Assembly: GCA_016715325.1 (NCBI GenBank)
Contig: JADKAL010000001.1
Span: 186,001 to 250,000 of the forward strand
DNA length: 64,000 bases
Reading direction: 5' to 3'
Source of the DNA: Methylococcaceae bacterium
GTDB lineage: Bacteria; Pseudomonadota; Gammaproteobacteria; Methylococcales; Methylomonadaceae
In this document: piece after piece, positions 58,716 through 64,000 of the stretch
Numbering within the stretch: position 1 is the first letter of the stretch
Layout of the letters: each line of letters starts with the position of its first letter
Program-made: the position numbers and the translations under genes
Notes under the pieces: generated by a model
What the model was told of the DNA's origin: nothing
Database searches by the model: none
The model's input: the letters and a program-made list of their open reading frames with translations, nothing else

Positions 58716-59417
58716 TTACTTACTTACCAGTGTCAGTTTATCCAAGGTATACGACGTGTGGGGAATAGGGCCTGACCGGTTTATGACCACAATAATGCCA
58801 TCGACATGAGACCAATTAAAATCAGCATGAGCGACTTTATCAAAACCTAGTACGAAAGACAGCGGCCCTCCGGCTGTAGGAGGCGCAATGTTGACGCCGT
58901 TAGTAGCGTAATATAACGGCGAATCTTGGTTGAGCGGGGAGCTGGTGTAATAAACAACATTAATATTCATTCCATCTTCAGCGCCTGAAAAATCTAACTG
59001 CAAACCGTCGTAAGTGGACAAATCCAGATTTAATAAAGGTCCGCCGACATTCGGTTGAGGTCTGGTAAATGCGCCGTAAGCAATCAGAGTTTCCGCCATA
59101 GCGCCGGTCCCTTGCGCCACGCTCAATGTTCCTCTGCCCACGGAGACGGCAGAAATACTCTTAAGCGGATCACTGTATACGTTAAAGGTAGTCCCCCGAA
59201 TCCCGCCGAGAATACTGCTCGCCAAATTGTTAAAAGCAACCTGATGTGTGCTTGATAAGAGCGTGCCATAGGCTACTTTCGATGTGGGTGCCGCAGGTAG
59301 AGCGAAGGTATCCACCACAATCGGCACAGCCGCGCCGGCAAAGGCAGAGTACAAAGCTATCAATGCAAGCAATAAACTTTTAATGGATAGTCTGATTATA
59401 AAATTTCTTGCGTTCAT
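58716..59417 (-). CDS. Unknown secreted protein, carbohydrate-binding-like
   Basis: A 233-residue protein with a signal peptide (LLLALIALYSAFAGAA). The mature chain is beta-rich, low in charge, with repeated Gly/Ser/Thr segments (LDLSTYDGLQLDFSGAEDG, FNWSHVDGIIVVINRSG) reminiscent of jelly-roll carbohydrate-binding modules. No PEP-CTERM or other sorting tail is visible. Family not confirmed. It converges on the exopolysaccharide locus and could be a matrix protein. Confidence 0.65.
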   Translation of the reverse strand: MNARNFIIRLSIKSLLLALIALYSAFAGAAVPIVVDTFALPAAPTSKVAYGTLLSSTHQVAFNNLASSILGGIRGTTFNVYSDPLKSISAVSVGRGTLSVAQGTGAMAETLIAYGAFTRPQPNVGGPLLNLDLSTYDGLQLDFSGAEDGMNINVVYYTSSPLNQDSPLYYATNGVNIAPPTAGGPLSFVLGFDKVAHADFNWSHVDGIIVVINRSGPIPHTSYTLDKLTLVSK

Positions 59418-59673
59418 TTTTCACCTCGAAACATAGGTATATAAAATTATTTTGGATCTCGATGGGCAATTTGATTGCACAAAAAGAGATCGATAGTTAT
59501 GGCTGAATTGTTTTCTCAAGCCAATAACATCATCTATGTTTTTTATGAGGCGAGAAAGGTAATTTGTCACATAAGACGAGGGGAAAAATAACAGAATAGG
59601 TTGCCAACTAAATCGGACAAGTCCTGTTGTCGACCTGGGTAGCGTGTTAAATCTTTGACTGTAATGATAGGCG

Positions 59674-59699
59674 GAGTGACAAACCTAGGTTTGTCGCTC
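59674..59699. repeat. 26-base palindrome centred on CCTAGG (copy 2)
   Basis: GAGTGACAAACCTAGG followed by TTTGTCGCTC, nearly the same as 48692-48717 with compensating changes in both arms, which indicates that the stem is conserved. Confidence 0.75.
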
Positions 59700-59831
59700 T
59701 AAAACACAAGCTACTTTCACGGATGAAGCGGTTAAGTCCATCAATAAATAGATTCAACCTACTACCCCAACGCCGATAAGTTAATTCAACTTTCCTCGTA
59801 CGCATTTCCACGTAGGAGCGCCACTGCCATT

Positions 59832-59911
59832 AAATTAAGCCGTCCGTGGTGAGCTTGTCGAACCATGAACGGCTTAATTTCGAAGGGTCGGATTTTGCCA
59901 CTCACCCTTCG
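59832..59911. repeat. Two adjacent hairpins with TTGTCGAA core
   Basis: Arms AAATTAAGCCGT (59832-59843) and its complement (59869-59880) enclose GGTGAGCTTGTCGAACCATG, the core also seen in the MITE-like elements. A second stem at 59881-59888/59904-59911 follows directly. Confidence 0.7.
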
Positions 59912-60130
59912 ACAAGATTCTTCTGAGCGTAGTCGAAGGACTCAGGGCGAACTGGAAAATCTTTAACTTAATGGTAGTGACACAGGAGCGTGGGAACGAG
60001 AAAACGCTGTTTTTCAGGGACGACCAATTAGGGTAACCGTGGGGCGGCAACGGCAACAGAAAGGCTTTTCTAACCGTGTGGACATGCTGATGATAAAAAC
60101 AATCACGCCTTAGGGAATAAAGGCTGTCGA

Positions 60131-60178
60131 GTAGGGTGCATTCCATGCACCTAGATTGGCGCGTAAAACGCACCCTAC
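60131..60178. repeat. Inverted-repeat element, GTAGGGTGCG family (copy 2)
   Basis: GTAGGGTGCATTCCATGCACC (left arm from 60131) and GCGTAAAACGCACCCTAC (to 60178) form a hairpin, matching the element at 29507-29562. Confidence 0.75.
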
Positions 60179-60634
60179 TCAACTTACGGGTCAATATCCC
60201 CGCACATAGGTTTTCCAGATGCCATGCCATTTCATCCGGGTACGCAGTAATAAAATTACGCAATTTGATGTACACACTACTCATTATCAAAATTCTTGAA
60301 AAATAATTTGAACAAATGCGATGCATGACCGGAATCATGGACAAGGAGTGTTAATAACTCGAGGAGTTCAAGAACATGCCTTTAGAAAGGCGAGGTTCTC
60401 TAGAGGGAATATTCACACACCTTAATTTAAGGAGAAATTTTTTATTCAACAGGAAAGGATGTGGTGTTTTCTTTCGATAAGGGGAGTAATGAAAGGGCTT
60501 AAAAAACCTTGTACTAATCAATCGAAATTTTGTTACCAAAGGAATGTTTAAGGATTCGTTTTTTACTAAATTTACTGGCCAACTGTTCTATCAGAGGTTG
60601 GCCTTATTCAACCCTATTGAGATGGAGAAAAACC

Positions 60635-60955
60635 ATGAAACTATCAACAAAGCTTGGCGTTATCGGACTATTTTCAATGTTTATTGGATTCACCGCGACA
60701 CTCGCTTACGCGCTTCCCTCCCAAGAAGTCGAAACGACCTATTACTCTGGTCCTAACTACGCGACTGAGGTAGGTTCAAAAGTGCTGTCATGTCAGGGAG
60801 GCATCTATTCCCAAGGAAAATGGAGTAAGTATGCGGTTAGTACCAAAACGCCATGTAACACGGGCGGAATGGCCTATATGAATTGCTACGCAAACGGACG
60901 CTTGACCATCTGTCCGGTGAATATTTGCGACTCCTCGTTGTTTATTTGCAGATAA
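60635..60955 (+). CDS. DUF6289-like small secreted Cys-rich protein
   Basis: A 106-residue precursor. The signal peptide is KLGVIGLFSMFIGFTATLAY. The mature ~75 residues begin with SQEVETTYYSGPNYATEVG and contain seven Cys (SCQGG, TPCNTG, YMNCYA, TICPVNICDSS, FICR). Small exported peptides of this type are annotated as DUF6289 and have no known function. ATG 60635 is chosen because GGAG lies seven to eight bases upstream. It stands alone in repeat-rich DNA. Confidence 0.75.
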   Translation: MKLSTKLGVIGLFSMFIGFTATLAYALPSQEVETTYYSGPNYATEVGSKVLSCQGGIYSQGKWSKYAVSTKTPCNTGGMAYMNCYANGRLTICPVNICDSSLFICR

Positions 60956-61047
60956 AAGCGCACAGGTAACCCTTTTTTTGCCGGAAGGGGTATATGTTGC
61001 CCTCTACCCATTTTACGGGTTAAACAATAGTTCAACCACTTGCCAGT

Positions 61048-61191
61048 ACGTAGGATGGGTAGAGGCGGTAGCCGAAACCCATCATACCCAAACCAAACAA
61101 CCATCCACGCCAAGACGGAGTGTCCTTCCCATCAATATCAATGGCATTGTACCGCAGTTCTGATGGGTTTCGTTTCACTCTACCCATCTTA
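61048..61191. repeat. MITE-like element with ACCCATC/GATGGGT arms
   Basis: ACGTAGGATGGGTAGAGGCG... (61048-61084) and CTGATGGGTTTCG...CTACCCATCTTAC (61160-61191) are inverted arms ~33 bases long around ~75 bases of unique DNA. A third, direct copy of the right tip (CTCTACCCATTTTACGGGT) lies at 61002-61020. It ends about 70 bases before the kinase-Nudix gene. Confidence 0.7.
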
Positions 61192-61264
61192 CGGGTTGAC
61201 CTCTCCGATTAGCGATAGCGATGCCCAGCATCAATAGAATGTGTATATTTTGAGCTAACCAGCT

Positions 61265-62635
61265 TTATATCAGAGAATTTTGTTTTTGATCCGTTACTTT
61301 GAAAAGCTCCCTTAATATCAGTTTACTCCAACTTTCCAATTCTTTTTCTCGACCTAAGATGTCGCTAACAGCCAGAACAGTACCACTAATTGTATTACTA
61401 GCTGTCATAAACTCATTTTTATCAAGCTTGAATTTTGTTCTAGAAAAATCGACTTCCTTCAGAAAACAAAGTGCTAGATGTTTTTTGCTTTTATCATTGT
61501 CTCTTACCCAGATGCACAGTGGATTATTTTCTGAATCGTGCGGGATATAGCTAATTCCAATCTCTTCTTTTATTTCTCTACTCAATGTAAGCTTTGATAA
61601 TGACATCAAAGTTTTGTCAGATGTGCCAAAACTATCCTCTTCTCTAGTGTGACCACCAAGATAGACAAGTAACTTCTCGGATTCAGGGGAGGTTTTTGAT
61701 GTTTTGTTCTTATTTTTCTTTACGACCAGAATTTTATTTCGTTCTTTATTTGTAATTACGAGAATAGGAATAGGTTGAACTGAATTTTGATCATGTTCTA
61801 CTGTGTCTCGTAAATCATAGTTTAGGGGCAAGTCCTCTATTTGTGCATCCTTTAAATAAAATGTTTCTGGTAATTCATGCGACAATTTATTTCTAGGAAT
61901 AAACCCAACCCTCTCTGTTATATTTTCTCGAATTATATCCAATATGCTTTTGGTAATATGATAATTAGCGTCATTTAATGATTTCTCACTAGTATCAAAA
62001 AGCTCAATTTTTTGAAATTTATCTTGGTATTGTTTTGAAATATTCTCTAAGCATTTTTTATAACTATCAAGTACATCAGTACACATGATACTTCCTTCCT
62101 TTCTAGTTAATAATGATGCATACTCCCTTTCCATAGAGATTTCTGGTTTAGCTGTAAAGACATAAATTAAGTCAATTACTCTCCTCCATTTATTCATAAC
62201 CAAAAATGTTTCTAAACTACTGAAGTCATCATCATCTAAACTATTATTACTTTGCAACCAATTGAACCAGCAAAGTGCATCAAATATTCCTCTATCAAGG
62301 ATAACTACATCGTAATCCTTTGCATTATTCGAAAGTACTTCTGATAGTTCTGCTATAACAGAACAGGCTGTCCATATATTGAAATTTGGATCAAATTTAT
62401 CTAATACAGGACATACACTTGCTCTTTCAGTGAGGACTTTAGTTCTGAATTTATTTCTTCTAAGAAAAAGACTCAATGAATTAATACAACTTGATTTACC
62501 AGATTTAGGAGAACCACAGAATTCAATTACTATTGGCCTTCTTGGAATTGACTCATGTTTCAACTTTAAAACTGTTGCTGCTAGGAGTTCAAGTTCTTTA
62601 ATAACTGCCAATATTTTCTTTTCATCTTGATACAT
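61265..62635 (-). CDS. P-loop nucleotide-kinase-like / Nudix fusion protein
   Basis: A 456-residue protein. The N-terminal ~225 residues are thymidylate-kinase-like: Walker A FCGSPKSGKSSCIN near 40, VVILDRGIFDALCWF near 115, and a basic lid region (LLTRKEGSIMC). The C-terminal ~170 residues are Nudix-like: LLVYLGGHTREEDSF then LTLSREIKEEIGISY, a Nudix box with an insertion. A protein that both phosphorylates and hydrolyses nucleotide-type substrates is implied, but the substrate is unknown. It is much AT-richer than the window's housekeeping genes and follows a four-helix membrane gene by 13 bases, suggesting a transferred two-gene unit. Confidence 0.75.
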   Translation of the reverse strand: MYQDEKKILAVIKELELLAATVLKLKHESIPRRPIVIEFCGSPKSGKSSCINSLSLFLRRNKFRTKVLTERASVCPVLDKFDPNFNIWTACSVIAELSEVLSNNAKDYDVVILDRGIFDALCWFNWLQSNNSLDDDDFSSLETFLVMNKWRRVIDLIYVFTAKPEISMEREYASLLTRKEGSIMCTDVLDSYKKCLENISKQYQDKFQKIELFDTSEKSLNDANYHITKSILDIIRENITERVGFIPRNKLSHELPETFYLKDAQIEDLPLNYDLRDTVEHDQNSVQPIPILVITNKERNKILVVKKNKNKTSKTSPESEKLLVYLGGHTREEDSFGTSDKTLMSLSKLTLSREIKEEIGISYIPHDSENNPLCIWVRDNDKSKKHLALCFLKEVDFSRTKFKLDKNEFMTASNTISGTVLAVSDILGREKELESWSKLILRELFKVTDQKQNSLI

Positions 62636-62648
62636 AGTTAGTTACACC

Positions 62649-63161
62649 CTAGCCTATCAACGATTCAAGAGTCTTCAAGCCTTTTGACTCAAGTTTCTTT
62701 ATAAAGTCACCAGACAAAAAACCCACATAAAATGAAGATACCATTGTCAAATAAATGAAACCTTCATCAAGCTTAAGTGAAGGAGATGATGTGAGTATAA
62801 TACCTGACCGCACACCAGCTACTACAAGAAGGGCAAAAAGGATGGAAAACAGAGGCCTTGCAAAAAAATAAACTATAGTACCCAATCGTTTTAAAAATAA
62901 CTGATCTTCGCTATCTTGCTCAGATGTAAAATTAAAACATAATTTATATAGTTTTCTAATATATGCAGCAGATGCCGCAGCTAAGGCCATCGAAATTGAT
63001 CCCAATAGTGCACGCTGGAAGATGGTTAATCCAGTATTGGATTCAATAAACAATGCACTTACTGCACCAATTGAACCCGATATAAAGATAACAAGGTAAT
63101 AGACTAATATTGCCATAACCCAACTCTTAGTTATGTACAATTTCCTATTTTGATCACTCAT
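62649..63161 (-). CDS. Four-helix membrane protein paired with the kinase-Nudix gene
   Basis: A 170-residue protein with four hydrophobic helices: about residues 13-36 (VMAILVYYLVIFISGSIGAV), 50-65, 90-112 (LFSILFALLVVAGVRSG) and 125-150. A charged cytoplasmic loop (NFTSEQDSEDQLFLKRLG) separates the pairs. ATG 63161 is chosen because the upstream extension to 63350 reads through unrelated, Arg/Cys-rich sequence. AT-rich like its partner. Small multi-helix membrane proteins serve as effectors in several nucleotide-sensing defence systems; such a role here is inferred. Confidence 0.7.
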   Translation of the reverse strand: MSDQNRKLYITKSWVMAILVYYLVIFISGSIGAVSALFIESNTGLTIFQRALLGSISMALAAASAAYIRKLYKLCFNFTSEQDSEDQLFLKRLGTIVYFFARPLFSILFALLVVAGVRSGIILTSSPSLKLDEGFIYLTMVSSFYVGFLSGDFIKKLESKGLKTLESLIG

Positions 63162-63358
63162 TTTTTGTCCAACAATTATGTTTCTTATAAAGTTTCGTAA
63201 GTCGGATTTACTCGGTAAGTTAAGCACGTAACCCGTAAGATGCCCCAAGTATAGGATGTGCCGAGGAACGAGGCGCGTCGTTCGCGTGCATTTTGTTTCC
63301 TCGACCAATACCCTCTTGGTGGCACAAATGCGCTTCACTTTGTTCGGCATATCTTACA

Positions 63359-63442
63359 TTAGTTTTTCGTCATCAAATAATCCAACCACAAATTCGACAG
63401 CTTTTCCTGCACGGTGTTCTGCCTTAACCGAGCATTCAAATG
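63359..63442 (-). pseudogene. Remnant of the 3' end of the oxidoreductase gene at 63554
   Basis: The minus strand encodes HLNARLRQNTVQEKLSNLWL and DYLMTKN then stop, the same residues as the end of the downstream gene. The first seven codons differ from that gene at synonymous positions, whereas the rest is almost identical at DNA level. The upstream part is missing. It is the only trace of a second copy. Confidence 0.9.
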
Positions 63443-63453
63443 AGAGCGCGTAG

Positions 63454-63530
63454 CTCCGATTAGCGATAGCGTAATCGGAGGATTGTAATCAACCAACTCA
63501 TGCGTACGATTACGCTATCGCTAATCGTAC
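63454..63530. repeat. Pair of palindromes, CGATTAGCGATAGCG family
   Basis: CTCCGATTAGCGATAGCG... (63454-63480) and GTACGATTACGCTATCGC... (63504-63530) are each hairpins and are inverted relative to each other, 23 bases apart. They lie between the gene-end remnant and the true gene end, so they may mark an insertion into a former tandem copy. Confidence 0.75.
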
Positions 63531-63553
63531 CTACGACCCTTCATCCAGACTAC

Positions 63554-64000
63554 CTAATTTTTCGTCATCAAATAATCCAGCCACAAGTTCGACAGCTTTT
63601 CCTGCACGGTATTCTGCCGCAAACGGGCGTTGAGGTGCGGAAAATCGACCTTATCCAGATCCTGATCCTGGTTGTAGCAGGAGTAGACGAAGTATTCCTT
63701 ACCGGTGTCCGGCTCGACATGCTTACATAAGCACTGGGCGCAGATGCCTTTCATCATACATTGCATGGGCGAGTTGATGGAGCCGATGGCATGATGGGCT
63801 TTGTTAAGGTAAGGTTTTAGCACATCGTAACGGGCGGATTTGACCGCCGCCATCATCCGGTCGGAACCGATGACGATCAGGTGGTCGACATCTGCCAGCG
63901 AAATCGGTTGCTCGCCCAATTCGCCCTTGCCGTAAGCGACCATACATTCCAGGATGTTACCGACAAAGGTCTTGTCTTGCGGGCGGGTTGGGGTGAAAGG
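63554..64000 (-). CDS. C-terminal part of a large flavin/NAD-type oxidoreductase (5' end outside window)
   Basis: The frame is open to the right edge and ends at 63554; 148 residues are visible. VDHLIVIGSDRMMAAVKS resembles the NAD-binding end of a ferredoxin-NADP-reductase-like domain, and CMMKGICAQCLCKHVEP with YSCYNQDQD gives a Cys cluster like that of the 2Fe-2S end of dihydroorotate dehydrogenase electron-transfer subunits. The protein is therefore likely an electron-transfer oxidoreductase. I recall such C-termini on long FAD-dependent oxidoreductases, but the identity cannot be fixed from this piece. Confidence 0.65.
   Translation of the reverse strand, partial: PFTPTRPQDKTFVGNILECMVAYGKGELGEQPISLADVDHLIVIGSDRMMAAVKSARYDVLKPYLNKAHHAIGSINSPMQCMMKGICAQCLCKHVEPDTGKEYFVYSCYNQDQDLDKVDFPHLNARLRQNTVQEKLSNLWLDYLMTKN

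Larger units (their letters stand above)
59418..60634. other. 1.2-kb repeat-rich intergenic region
   Basis: No supported gene. It holds the CCTAGG palindrome (59674-59699), two hairpins at 59832-59911 (12-bp perfect arms AAATTAAGCCGT/ACGGCTTAATTT, then CGAAGGGT/ACCCTTCG), a half CGTTCC repeat at 59984-60000 and a GTAGGGTGCG element at 60131-60178. The 156-codon minus frame at 59874-60344 runs across these repeats and is not credible. It looks like a sink for repeat insertions. Confidence 0.6.

Noticed and set aside
59874..60344. 156-codon minus-strand frame
   Set aside because: It runs across three repeat elements; apparent coding is a by-product of palindromic repeats.
63161..63350. N-terminal 63-residue extension of the four-helix membrane protein
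   Set aside because: The extension is Arg/Cys-rich and does not read like part of the membrane protein; ATG 63161 begins the coherent protein.

Overview
The window looks like a chromosomal segment of a gammaproteobacterium. The fabA-fabB pair, Slt-type lytic transglycosylase, NadA, ArgJ/ArgG, PurE/PurK, UvrB and IscR are all of that type. An aerobic methanotroph of the Methylococcales is my best guess, but this is inference: no marker such as pmoA or mxaF is present. There are no rRNA or tRNA genes. Housekeeping genes are interspersed with accessory islands and many short palindromic dispersed repeats.

Layout. 1-5.6 kb: an accessory locus with the end of an unknown gene, a SIR2-TIR fusion and an nSTAND ATPase carrying 16 WD40 repeats, a candidate NAD-linked immune or cell-death module. 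5.7-9.2 kb: a 1150-residue protein that looks like pyrophosphate-type PEP carboxykinase. 9.4-13.6 kb: argG, a membrane protein, a small cytochrome c and an RhlE-type helicase. 14-18.6 kb: peptidoglycan enzymes (MepK-like and L,D-transpeptidase) and an RlmN-family methylase. 18.7-21.2 kb: an IS3 remnant with an IS5-family element nested inside it, abutting a TIR-receiver gene. 21.3-27.4 kb: an M20 hydrolase, an HD hydrolase, a nucleosidase-like protein, a YidB-LysM protein and purEK. 27.4-29.5 kb: a VapBC-like toxin-antitoxin pair and an unknown frameshifted gene. 29.6-38.9 kb: PP-loop thiolase plus TusA, argJ, a fibrinogen-like secreted protein, Nudix-ThiE fusion, slt and fabAB. 39-43.9 kb: small lipoproteins and a beta-propeller/MoaD-like operon. 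44-51 kb: nadA, a ferritin-like DUF455 gene, vanZ-like, uvrB and a compact iscR-iscS-iscA operon. 51.2-58.3 kb: an exopolysaccharide locus (STAS, Wza-like, chain-length protein, Wzy-like, secreted proteins including a LruC-domain protein, glycosyltransferase). 58.4-64 kb: secreted small proteins in repeat-rich DNA, a kinase-Nudix fusion paired with a membrane protein, and the end of a large oxidoreductase-like gene.

A pattern crosses the window. At least seven genes that are otherwise full length, including uvrB, are broken by one- or two-base frame slips, nearly all single-base losses in or next to a short homopolymer. This suggests indel errors in the assembly, so those genes are annotated as single loci with the break noted.

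The most system-like candidates are the SIR2-TIR/nSTAND-WD40 pair, the TIR-pseudoreceiver gene, the kinase-Nudix/four-helix membrane pair, and the beta-propeller/ubiquitin-like operon.
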